A DNA stretch of 64,000 nucleotides, from positions 2,128,501 to 2,192,500 of the forward strand of contig NZ_CP060488.1 of assembly GCF_014334015.1 (NCBI RefSeq). The letters are read 5' to 3'. This DNA comes from Bacteroides sp. M10. GTDB lineage: Bacteria > Bacteroidota > Bacteroidia > Bacteroidales > Bacteroidaceae. Of this stretch, positions 55,265 to 63,386 are shown in pieces. The notes beneath the pieces were generated by a model. It was not told where the DNA came from. It saw nothing but the letters and a program-made list of their open reading frames with translations, and did no database searches. The translations under genes and the position numbers were made by a program. Position 1 is the first letter of the stretch, and every line of letters begins with the position of its first letter.

Positions 55265-56635
55265 ATGAATAAATTACTATTGAGTGCATCCGTTGCATTG
55301 GGTGCTACCAGCCTGTCTTTTGCGCAGCAAACGGAAAAACCGAATTTTCTGTTGTTCATAGCCGACGACTGTTCTCATTATGACCTGGGCTGTTATGGAA
55401 GCGTTGATTCGAAAACTCCGAATATCGACCGTTTCGCTACACAGGGAGTACGTTTCACGCAAGCCTATCAGGCTGTTCCGATGTCGTCACCTACCCGCCA
55501 TAATTTATATACCGGTCTGTGGCCTGTACGTAGCGGCGCTTACCCCAATCATACTTGTGCCGATAAAGGAACATTGAGTGTCGTGCATCATCTGCAACCA
55601 CTGGGCTATAAAGTTGCATTGATTGGAAAATCGCATATCGCTCCGAAATCAGTATTTCCTTTCGACCTTTATGTACCTCCTTTGAAAGGAGGGGAATTGA
55701 ACTTTGAAGCAATTCAGAAATTTATCTCCGACTGCAAAGCAAACGGAGAACCCTTCTGTCTGTTTGTCGCTTCCAATCAGCCTCATACCCCCTGGAATAA
55801 GGGAGACGCTTCGCAATTTAATGCAGATAAGCTAACCTTGCCCCCTATGTATGTGGACATTCCCCAGACACGCGAATTGTTGACTCATTATCTGGCAGAA
55901 ATCAATTTCATGGATCAGGAGTTTGGCAACGTCCTTTCTATCCTGGATAAAGAAAAAATGACAGATAAATCTGTTGTCGTATATTTGAGCGAGCAAGGCA
56001 ACAGCCTGCCTTTTGCCAAATGGACTTGTTATGATGCAGGAGTACATTCTGCCTGTATCGTTCGCTGGCCGGGAGTGATTAAGCCGGGAAGTGTGAGTGA
56101 TGCATTGGTGGAATACGTCGATATTGTTCCTACTTTTGTCGACATAGCAGGAGGAAAGCCACAGGCGAAAGTGGATGGAGAAAGCTTCAAACCGGTGTTG
56201 ACAGGTAAAAAGAAAGAGCACAAAAAATATTCTTTCTCCCTTCAGACCACGAGAGGTATCAATGCCGGATCGCCTTATTACGGAATCCGTTCGGTATACG
56301 ATGGCCGATACAGATATATTGTCAATCTCACTCCGGAAGCTACTTTCAAGAATGTTGAAACCAATTCTCCTTTGTTTAAAGAGTGGGAGAGCCTGGCGGA
56401 GACAGATGCTCATGCAAAAGCAATGACTACTAAATACCAGCATCGTCCTGCTATCGAACTGTATGATGTGAAGAATGACCCGTATTGCATGAAAAACCTG
56501 GCGGAAGATGCGACACAAACCGCTACCATCAGCCGGCTGGATAAAGAATTGAAACGTTGGATGAAGGATTGTGGAGACGAAGGGCAAGCTACCGAGATGC
56601 GTGCCTTCGAACACATGCCGGGAAAGAAAAAATAA
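55265..56635 (+). CDS. Family S1 sulfatase, serine-type, sulfamidase-like branch (tentative)
   Basis: A 456-residue exported sulfatase (signal peptide ending SFAQQ). IADDCSHYDLGCYGSVDSKTPN near the N-terminus, modification motif S74-S-P-T-R-HNLYTG, GKSHIAPK, ASNQPHTPWNKGD. The short length and the ADDCSHYD pattern recall the heparan N-sulfatase-like group, but by eye this cannot decide the substrate. The paralogue at 58101 shares most motifs. 18 nt after the previous sulfatase. Confidence 0.92.
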   Translation: MNKLLLSASVALGATSLSFAQQTEKPNFLLFIADDCSHYDLGCYGSVDSKTPNIDRFATQGVRFTQAYQAVPMSSPTRHNLYTGLWPVRSGAYPNHTCADKGTLSVVHHLQPLGYKVALIGKSHIAPKSVFPFDLYVPPLKGGELNFEAIQKFISDCKANGEPFCLFVASNQPHTPWNKGDASQFNADKLTLPPMYVDIPQTRELLTHYLAEINFMDQEFGNVLSILDKEKMTDKSVVVYLSEQGNSLPFAKWTCYDAGVHSACIVRWPGVIKPGSVSDALVEYVDIVPTFVDIAGGKPQAKVDGESFKPVLTGKKKEHKKYSFSLQTTRGINAGSPYYGIRSVYDGRYRYIVNLTPEATFKNVETNSPLFKEWESLAETDAHAKAMTTKYQHRPAIELYDVKNDPYCMKNLAEDATQTATISRLDKELKRWMKDCGDEGQATEMRAFEHMPGKKK

Positions 56636-56689
56636 GCCGTCACACATCAAACGAATAAAACACAGAATGTTATTTATAAATCGTATATC

Positions 56690-58066
56690 ATGAAAAAAGA
56701 ATTTTTTGGTTTGCTTTGTGGATGTACTCTGCTTCCGGCATTTCTTCATGCACAGACAGAGCGTCCTAATATTGTGATTGTATTGGCCGACGATTTGGGT
56801 TGGGGAGATGTAGGATTTCATGGAAGTGAAATCAAAACTCCCTGTCTGGATGCTCTGGTTGGAGAAGGAGTGGAGCTCGAACGTTTTTATACTTCTCCTA
56901 TCAGTACACCTACCCGTGCAGGACTGATGACGGGACGTTACCCGAACCGTTTTGGTGTCCGTTCGGCTGTTATTCCGCCTTGGCGTGAAGACGGTCTGGA
57001 CGAGAATGAAGAAACGATGGCCGATATGCTGGCACGCAACGGATATAAGAACAGAGCCATTATCGGTAAATGGCATCTGGGACATACGAAGAAAGTGCAT
57101 TATCCGATGAATAGGGGCTTTTCACATTTCTACGGGCACCTGAACGGTGCAATAGATTATTTCGACCTCACGCGTGAGGGTGAATTAGACTGGCACAATG
57201 ATTGGGAAACTTGCCATGACAAGGGATATTCTACCGAACTGATTACCAAAGAAGCCATCCGCTGTATCGATGCTTACGAGAAAGAAGGTCCGTTTATGCT
57301 GTATGTAGCTTATAATGCACCTCACACTCCGCTGCAAGCACAGGAAAAAGATATTAAACTTTATTGTGATAACTTCGACAGCCTGACGCCGAAAGAACAG
57401 AAAAAAGTGACTTACAGTGCAATGGTTTCCTGTATGGACAGAGGAATCGGAGCTATTGTAGATGCCTTGAAGAAGAAAGGAATAATGGACAACACTTTCT
57501 TTATCTTCTTTAGCGATAACGGTTCTGCCGGTGTTCCGGGATCCTCATCGGGACCATTGCGCGGACATAAATTCGACGAGTGGGACGGAGGCGTACACGC
57601 ACCGGCTGTTCTCTGTTGGAAGAAAGCGGAGAAACAATATAAGAACTTGAGCTCACAAGTGACAGGTTTTGTTGACCTTGTTCCTACATTGAAAGAACTG
57701 GTAGGAGATCACAGTCGTCCGAAACGTGAATATGACGGTATCAGCATACTCCCTGTATTGAATGGTAAGAAGAGCTGCATCGACCGCGATTTTTATCTGG
57801 GACACGGAGCCGTAGTCAATAAAGACTATAAACTGATAAGAAAAGGCATGAAACCGGGACTTGATTTGAAACAGGATTTCCTGGTTGAGTATAAAACAGA
57901 TCCTTATGAAAAGAAAAATGCCAGTATAGGAAACGAGAATATTGTGAAAGCATTGTATCAGGTTGCTGTGAAATACGACACCATTACTCCTTGTCTGCCG
58001 GAAGTACCCTACGGTAAAGGCCGTGACGGATTCAAAGCTCCCAAAGAATGGAAAGTAGTACGTTAA
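56690..58066 (+). CDS. Family S1 sulfatase, serine-type
   Basis: A 458-residue exported sulfatase (signal peptide ending LHAQT). LADDLGWGDVGFHGSEIKTPCLD, modification motif S72-T-P-T-R-AGLMTG, IGKWHLGH, AYNAPHTPLQAQ, FFSDNGSAGVPG. N-terminal features recall arylsulfatase B/A-type enzymes of the S1 family; substrate unknown. Third gene of the four-sulfatase run. Confidence 0.92.
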   Translation: MKKEFFGLLCGCTLLPAFLHAQTERPNIVIVLADDLGWGDVGFHGSEIKTPCLDALVGEGVELERFYTSPISTPTRAGLMTGRYPNRFGVRSAVIPPWREDGLDENEETMADMLARNGYKNRAIIGKWHLGHTKKVHYPMNRGFSHFYGHLNGAIDYFDLTREGELDWHNDWETCHDKGYSTELITKEAIRCIDAYEKEGPFMLYVAYNAPHTPLQAQEKDIKLYCDNFDSLTPKEQKKVTYSAMVSCMDRGIGAIVDALKKKGIMDNTFFIFFSDNGSAGVPGSSSGPLRGHKFDEWDGGVHAPAVLCWKKAEKQYKNLSSQVTGFVDLVPTLKELVGDHSRPKREYDGISILPVLNGKKSCIDRDFYLGHGAVVNKDYKLIRKGMKPGLDLKQDFLVEYKTDPYEKKNASIGNENIVKALYQVAVKYDTITPCLPEVPYGKGRDGFKAPKEWKVVR

Positions 58067-58100
58067 TGATGTTGACCCAATAAATTGAAAATAATACAAG

Positions 58101-59480
58101 ATGGAAAAATCAATGATTAGTATGTGCCTCCTAGGCGGATTGGCGATAGGAAACGGGTTTGCCCAAACTCCTTCGAAGCCTAATATTCTATTAATCATAG
58201 CCGACGACTGCTCCTATTATGATATAGGTTGTTTCGGGGCTGTAAACAACAAGACTCCTCATATAGACGCACTGGCGGAGCAGGGGATAAAATTCAACAA
58301 TGCGTATAACTCCGTTTCGATGAGTACGCCTACCCGTCATTGTGTTTATACGGGGATGTATCCGATGCATCATGGTGGTTATGCAAACCATAGTTCGGTC
58401 AATGCCGATGTAAAATCTCTCCCCACTTACCTGGGAAATCTGGGCTACCGGGTTGGATTGGCCGGAAAATGGCATATCAAACCTTTGGCTAACTTCCCGT
58501 TCGAAGATGTACCGGGATTCCCCAAAGGATGTACAAGCACAAATACAGATTATCATACCAAAGGTATTGAGAAGTTTATGGAACGCGATTCTTCCCAACC
58601 TTTCTGCCTGGTATTGGCTTCTATCAACTCGCATGCTCCCTGGACTGGTGGTGATGCTTCCGTCTTCGACCGGAAGAAACTTCAGTTGCCGCCTCAATTT
58701 GTCGATACGGAAGTAACGCGTGAATACTATGCCAGATATTTGGCAGAAGTCGGTCTGCTCGACCAGCAGGTGGGCGACGCCATGCAGATTCTGAAAGATA
58801 AGAATTTGTTGCAGAACACGCTCGTTATTTTCATCTCCGAACAAGGTACGCAATTTGCCGGAGCTAAATGGACAAATTGGAGTGCAGGTGTCAAGTCGGC
58901 GATGGTTGCTTCCTGGCCGGGTGTCATTAAACCGGGTGTGGAAACTTCTGCCATCGTGCAATATGAAGATCTTCTTCCTACGTTCATTGACGTTGCAGGC
59001 GGAGAAATTCCTGACGTGATAGACGGAAAGAGTCTGCTGGGCGTATTCCAGGGAAAAACAAAGACACATCATAAGTATGCTTATCATGTTCACAACAATG
59101 TTCCCGAAGGTCCGACCTATCCGATTCGCTCCATTTCAGACGGACACTATCGTTTGATCTGGAACCTGACTCCGGAAGAAACATACGTGGAAAAACATAT
59201 TGAAAAGGCAGAATGGTATCTCTCCTGGAAAGCACAAGATTCGGATCGGGCACATAAAATATTGAACCGTTACAAGAATCGTCCCGAATTCGAACTATAT
59301 GATATCAAGAAAGATCCGTTCGAGATGAATAATCTGGCGGATGTGAAAAAATATAGTAAGAAGAAAGCCGAACTGACGATGGAACTGCAAAAATGGATGA
59401 AGCAGCAAAATGACACCGGAGCTGATAAAGACCAGCCACGCACCCCTAAGAACAAGCAGAAGAAAGCAGCTAATGCATAG
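58101..59480 (+). CDS. Family S1 sulfatase, serine-type, sulfamidase-like branch (tentative)
   Basis: A 459-residue exported sulfatase (signal peptide ending GFAQT). IADDCSYYDIGCFGAVNNKTPH, modification motif S75-T-P-T-R-HCVYTG, GKWHIKPL, ASINSHAPWTGGD, ISEQGTQFAGAKWT. A paralogue of 55265-56635 with the same unusual S/E-E-Q-G in place of SDNG. Last gene of the run, ending in a basic tail (PKNKQKKAANA). A strong terminator follows at 59584-59626. Confidence 0.92.
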   Translation: MEKSMISMCLLGGLAIGNGFAQTPSKPNILLIIADDCSYYDIGCFGAVNNKTPHIDALAEQGIKFNNAYNSVSMSTPTRHCVYTGMYPMHHGGYANHSSVNADVKSLPTYLGNLGYRVGLAGKWHIKPLANFPFEDVPGFPKGCTSTNTDYHTKGIEKFMERDSSQPFCLVLASINSHAPWTGGDASVFDRKKLQLPPQFVDTEVTREYYARYLAEVGLLDQQVGDAMQILKDKNLLQNTLVIFISEQGTQFAGAKWTNWSAGVKSAMVASWPGVIKPGVETSAIVQYEDLLPTFIDVAGGEIPDVIDGKSLLGVFQGKTKTHHKYAYHVHNNVPEGPTYPIRSISDGHYRLIWNLTPEETYVEKHIEKAEWYLSWKAQDSDRAHKILNRYKNRPEFELYDIKKDPFEMNNLADVKKYSKKKAELTMELQKWMKQQNDTGADKDQPRTPKNKQKKAANA

Positions 59481-59583
59481 CATTCCACAATGCTATCGTT
59501 ATTTGCTCTCTGAAAGAGATTTTATTTTTTTATTTCTCATTTCTCATAAAATCTCGATAATTGGCTTGTAATCAAATGTATAT

Positions 59584-59626
59584 AGTATGAGAGATGTCTT
59601 TTTAACAGGCATCTCTCATACTTTTT
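59584..59626 (+). terminator. Rho-independent terminator after the four-sulfatase operon
   Basis: A 13-bp perfect stem, AGTATGAGAGATG (59584-59596) and its complement (59610-59622), followed by a T-run. Confidence 0.88.
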
Positions 59627-59654
59627 ATAGATATTTTAACGGAAAAAGGGCTTT

Positions 59655-59731
59655 CTCTCATGCATTTTTCAATGATTTCTCATACACTTCTCATAGTTCT
59701 ATCGTGCATTTCTCATGCACTTCTCATCGAA
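59655..59731. repeat. 11-bp phased tandem repeat, about seven units
   Basis: Units begin at 59655, 59666, 59677, 59688, 59699, 59710 and 59721, each 11 nt. Consensus TTCTCATGCAY; for example TTCTCATACAC, TTCTCATAGTT and TTCTCATGCAC. Some units are degenerate (59666, 59699). The period is not a multiple of three, so it is not a protein repeat; it matches about one helical turn. Confidence 0.75.
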
Positions 59732-59751
59732 ATTGCACGTATGATGGGGAC

Positions 59752-59765
59752 TGTAAACGCTTACA
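59752..59765. promoter_or_regulatory. LacI-family-operator-like palindrome
   Basis: TGTAAACGCTTACA, a near-perfect palindrome around CG, of the form bound by LacI-family regulators such as cre sites. It stands alone in the spacer upstream of the sulfatase at 60043. No LacI-family gene is in the window. Confidence 0.35.
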
Positions 59766-59860
59766 TTGAAAACAGATGAAGAGCATTTTCCGTTCAAACA
59801 ACCTGATATCCTCCTGTTTTCCATTCGTTCTTGCCTTGTTATTGATAAAGCATCTATATC

Positions 59861-59948
59861 GTTCCACTGGAGTGGCACGATCTGTTCACTAGAGTGCACA
59901 GGCCTGTTCACTGGAGTGAAAGGAACCGTTCACTGGAGTGGAACGAAA
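59861..59948. repeat. 22-bp tandem repeat with palindromic core, four units
   Basis: The core CACTGGAGTG (once CACTAGAGTG) starts at 59865, 59887, 59909 and 59931: exactly 22 nt apart. Each is preceded by GTTC or GTT. The arms CACT/AGTG form an imperfect palindrome. The linker sequences between cores differ, so the conserved core is probably what matters. Confidence 0.8.
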
Positions 59949-60042
59949 GAGATGGCAGTAGGATAATACGGGCATGCCGCTTGGAAAACATGAAGGCATA
60001 GGCGATATCACCTATTAACTACGGTTTTAATACATTAAATAT

Positions 60043-61569
60043 ATGAATAAACTAATCACAATCTCTTCTGCACTTCTTGCAGTAACTGTTGCAAAAGCGC
60101 AAACACCCAATGTCGTGTTTATATTGGCTGACGACTTAGGCTACGGAGACATCTCCGCCTTTAATCCCGATTCTAAAATTCATACTCCTAACATCGACAA
60201 GCTGGCCGAGCACGGAATTGCCTTTACGGATGCCCATGCTTCCTCCGCTTTATCCACTCCTTCCAGATATTCTCTCCTGACCGGAAGATATCCGTGGCGT
60301 ACCAAACTGAAACGAGGCGGTCTTGATGGTGATTCGCCTGCTATGATCGACCCTGAACGTCGCACAATCGCACAAATGTTTTCAGCCAACGGATACAACA
60401 CTGCTTGTATCGGCAAATGGCATTTAGGCTGGGACTGGGGATATACGGACAATGGCAGAAGCATGAAAGATATTGATTTCTCGCTTCCAATCAAGAACGG
60501 ACCTACCGACAGAGGATTTGATTACTACTTCGGCATCCCTGCATCACTGGATATTTCTCCCTATGTTTATGTGGAAAACAATAAAGCAACCTCTATCCCC
60601 GATCATGTGATAGAACCTCAGAAAAAGAACCTGGCTTTACTGATGCACGGAGGAATGGCAGGAGCCGACTTCAAACCGGAAGAATGTTTTCCCAACATCA
60701 TCCGTCACAGCCTGAACTATATCAATGAGCAGAAAGGCAGTAAGAAACCGTTCTTTTTATATTTACCTATTACTGCTCCTCACACACCTATATTGCCTTC
60801 GAAAGAATTTCAGGGTAAAACCAGCATCGGCCCCTATGGTGATTTTGTAGTCATGATAGACGACATGGTGCGCCAAATTGTAGAAACATTGAAGAAGAAT
60901 AAACAACTGGATAACACCATCATCGTATTTGCTTCGGACAATGGCTGTGCTGCTTATATAGGCGTAAAAGATATGGAAAAACAGGGACATTTCCCCAGTT
61001 ATATCTACAAAGGTTATAAGAGCGATATTTATGAAGGCGGTCACAGAATCCCGCTCATTGTCTCCTGGAAAGGAAAATACGGGAAAGAGACAAACAATTC
61101 TTTGGTTTCATTGATTGACTTTTATGCTACTTTTGCCCAAATGCTTAATCACAATTTGGAGACGGAAGAAGCCGTTGACAGTTATAGTATGTGGCCGATA
61201 TTGAGTAAGAAAGGCACTTCCGCCCGTAAAGACCTGGTACATGAAGCAGGAGAGGGGTATTTGTCTTTACGCACTCCCCAACTGAAATTGGTATTTTACG
61301 GAGGCTCCGGTGGTTGGACATATCCCGTTAAACCTGTTGATGTGGCTAAATTCCCCCCGATGCAATTGTTTGATATCGTGAAAGATCCTTCGGAAAAAGA
61401 AAACATCATCGGTGACAAACGTTATGAGAATGAGGTGAAAGAGATGAAACGGACTATGAAGAAATATCTGGAAGAAGGACGCTCTACACCCGGTGAGAAA
61501 GTTTCGAATGATACGGAGAATAGCTGGAATCAGGTAAAGATCTTCATGCAGGAAGAAGAGGGAATATAG
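60043..61569 (+). CDS. Family S1 sulfatase, serine-type
   Basis: A 508-residue exported sulfatase (signal peptide ending AKAQT). LADDLGYGDISAFNPDSKIHTPN, modification motif S71-T-P-S-R-YSLLTGRYPWRT, GKWHLGWDWG, PITAPHTPILPSKEF, ASDNGCAAYIG. It resembles the arylsulfatase A/GALNS-type branch (tentative). It is separated from the previous operon by a terminator and about 560 nt containing two repeat arrays, so it has its own control; no 50-nt element is found before it. Confidence 0.92.
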   Translation: MNKLITISSALLAVTVAKAQTPNVVFILADDLGYGDISAFNPDSKIHTPNIDKLAEHGIAFTDAHASSALSTPSRYSLLTGRYPWRTKLKRGGLDGDSPAMIDPERRTIAQMFSANGYNTACIGKWHLGWDWGYTDNGRSMKDIDFSLPIKNGPTDRGFDYYFGIPASLDISPYVYVENNKATSIPDHVIEPQKKNLALLMHGGMAGADFKPEECFPNIIRHSLNYINEQKGSKKPFFLYLPITAPHTPILPSKEFQGKTSIGPYGDFVVMIDDMVRQIVETLKKNKQLDNTIIVFASDNGCAAYIGVKDMEKQGHFPSYIYKGYKSDIYEGGHRIPLIVSWKGKYGKETNNSLVSLIDFYATFAQMLNHNLETEEAVDSYSMWPILSKKGTSARKDLVHEAGEGYLSLRTPQLKLVFYGGSGGWTYPVKPVDVAKFPPMQLFDIVKDPSEKENIIGDKRYENEVKEMKRTMKKYLEEGRSTPGEKVSNDTENSWNQVKIFMQEEEGI

Positions 61570-61604
61570 TATATTGTATGCTTTCTTAGTTGTATTCCTT
61601 CTAA

Positions 61605-61697
61605 TTTTTCAGGCACGGATTACACGGAATTATGCGGATTAAAAACGAATAAGTTTATTCTTTTTCCGTAAGATCTGTGTAATCCGTGCCTGAAAAA
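61605..61697. terminator. Long hairpin with 21-bp perfect arms
   Basis: Arms 61605-61625 (TTTTTCAGGCACGGATTACA plus C) and 61677-61697 are perfect complements, separated by 51 nt that contains a further GGATTA copy. It lies between convergent sulfatase genes and carries T-runs at its ends, so it can terminate both ways. The GGATTACACGG-type sequence looks like a dispersed genomic repeat. Confidence 0.7.
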
Positions 61698-61768
61698 ATA
61701 ATATCAGTTGGTAAGCTGAATGTTGTTTGGGTGCATCCTTGTAATGCTGTGTCTTTTCAGCACTCTAA

Positions 61769-63292
61769 TCAAAACAAAGGTGCTGGAAATGTACGGATTG
61801 CTCCGCTCAAACGTGGATAAGTTTCCCAGATATCATCTTGAGCAGGATTATCCAAGTAGCGTGTGTCTTTGGTCTTTTTAAGTAATTTGTCCATTTCTTT
61901 GCGGAGATTAGTAAGCTTTTCTGTGCATTTACCATTGCCAACTAGATTATGAAGACAACCGGGATCGGAAGATATATCGTATAATTCTTCATAAGGTCGT
62001 TTCCCTGCCGCTTTCAGGAAATAAGGATATATTTCTCTGTCATCTCTGTTGCTGACAATGAAATCCCATGACGGACATGCGTCTATGTCATGATAAGCAC
62101 TGTGCATTGCTTCGAGTTCTCCCTTATTGTTGATAGCGCAAGGGTCACCGGCAGGCCATCTCTCCGGACGAAAGTTTTTGATATAAAGAAAATCTTTTGT
62201 TCTTAATGCACGGCTCGGATATCCCCAATTATTGTACCGTGCAGATGCGTGCCGTTCTCTTCCGGCAAAAACCATCGTTCTTCCTGTGTCCTTTTTCTGT
62301 TTTTGAAGATAGGGGAGCAGGCTGATTCCTATCATTTCTCCTTTATTATGTATGCCAACTGCATCAAGGATTGTTGGAGCCAGATCAACACCGCTTACAA
62401 ATTCATCGCTGATACCTCCTTCTTTAATCTTGCCTGTCCAACATATGGCCATCGGAATATGAATACCGTATTCAAAACAAGTTGCTTTGGCTGCGGGGAA
62501 AGGCATACCATTGTCTGCCATGACAATAATCAGCGTATTCTCTAGTTCGCCCTCTTCTTTCAATGTGTCGAGGATACGAGATAATTGGCTGTCGTACCAT
62601 TCTATTTCTGTTCCATAGTCTAATAAATCTCCTTTTATAGCCTCCTTGTCGGGAAGAAAAGAAGGGACTTTTGCATCGGCGAGTTCTCTTTTTACTTTTT
62701 TCCAGCTATCCTTTTCATAAGGACGATGCGGTTCACGCGAGCCAACCCAGAAATAAAAAGGTTGTTTTTCCTTTCTGGCGTGGAGGAATTCTTTAAAGTT
62801 TTGATAATAATCGGTATTGGATACTCCTTTAAAGGGAGGCTGAATGTGTCTTTTATTATATTCCGGGCCTGCCGGGTTGTGTTTCCGCCCTGATGTTTTC
62901 CAGTCGCCGGGTCCCCATCCTTTACCTGTGTAGCCGATGTGATAACCTGCTTCGGCTAGAATATCAGGGAAACATTTGTACTTAGCTGGAAAGGATGAGG
63001 CGTGAGTACCGGCTTCTGCTATTTGCCAGGGATAAAGTCCGGTTAAGATGGAAGCTCGGGAAGGGCTACTCCCCGGAGAAGTGACAAAAGCGTTGTTGAA
63101 TAACCAGCCGTTACGGGCTACAAAATCAAATGCCGGTGTTTTAGCTATGGGTGATCCGTAAGCCGATGCGTGCGGGTAGGACTGGTCATCCGAAATGACA
63201 AATAATATATTGGGCCTGTCTGATGTAGCAGAACTAATGTGTGGAATTAGTAAGAAACCCGCTAAAGTGGGCAGTATATGTATGTTTTTCAT
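61769..63292 (-). CDS. Family S1 sulfatase, serine-type, heparan-N-sulfatase-like (tentative)
   Basis: About 507 residues from MKNIHILPTLAGFLLIPHISSAT, a good signal peptide. A start 45 nt upstream lies within a hairpin and is rejected. ISDDQSYPHASAYGSPIAKTPAFD, modification motif S75-S-P-S-R-ASILTG, GYTGKGWGPGDW, VGSREPHRPYEKDSW, MADNGMPFPAAKATCFEYG. These features are close to the sulfamidase group of S1 sulfatases; the substrate is not proven. On the minus strand after the GH2 gene, with a hairpin between. Confidence 0.91.
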   Translation of the reverse strand: MKNIHILPTLAGFLLIPHISSATSDRPNILFVISDDQSYPHASAYGSPIAKTPAFDFVARNGWLFNNAFVTSPGSSPSRASILTGLYPWQIAEAGTHASSFPAKYKCFPDILAEAGYHIGYTGKGWGPGDWKTSGRKHNPAGPEYNKRHIQPPFKGVSNTDYYQNFKEFLHARKEKQPFYFWVGSREPHRPYEKDSWKKVKRELADAKVPSFLPDKEAIKGDLLDYGTEIEWYDSQLSRILDTLKEEGELENTLIIVMADNGMPFPAAKATCFEYGIHIPMAICWTGKIKEGGISDEFVSGVDLAPTILDAVGIHNKGEMIGISLLPYLQKQKKDTGRTMVFAGRERHASARYNNWGYPSRALRTKDFLYIKNFRPERWPAGDPCAINNKGELEAMHSAYHDIDACPSWDFIVSNRDDREIYPYFLKAAGKRPYEELYDISSDPGCLHNLVGNGKCTEKLTNLRKEMDKLLKKTKDTRYLDNPAQDDIWETYPRLSGAIRTFPAPLF

Positions 63293-63310
63293 GGGTTCTC
63301 CTTTAAATAC

Positions 63311-63350
63311 AGAGGCAGCATCCTGAGTTTGCTTCAAGGATGCTGCTTCT
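63311..63350 (-). terminator. Hairpin between the partial GH2 gene and the sulfatase
   Basis: Arms 63311-63324 and 63337-63350 (AGGATGCTGCTTCT) pair over 14 bp with one G-U. The hairpin lies just beyond the GH2 stop on the minus strand and just before the sulfatase start, so it may end or attenuate transcription. No strong T-run. Confidence 0.5.
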
Positions 63351-63386
63351 TAGAATTCAACAAGGAAAAGAGTATTATTCTATTTA

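Noticed and set aside
59655..59948. CRISPR array
   Set aside because: Periods of 11 and 22 nt with no 30-40-nt spacers, degenerate units and no cas genes.
59587..59966. Small frames in the 59.5-60.0 kb spacer
   Set aside because: They run through a terminator hairpin and the 11- and 22-bp arrays. Composition is explained by the repeats and no protein family is recognisable.
7985..63292. Canonical heparin or chondroitin sulfate locus
   Set aside because: Sulfatases alone suggest it, but no PL8, PL12, PL13 or GH88-type enzyme is present in the window, so the substrate is left open.
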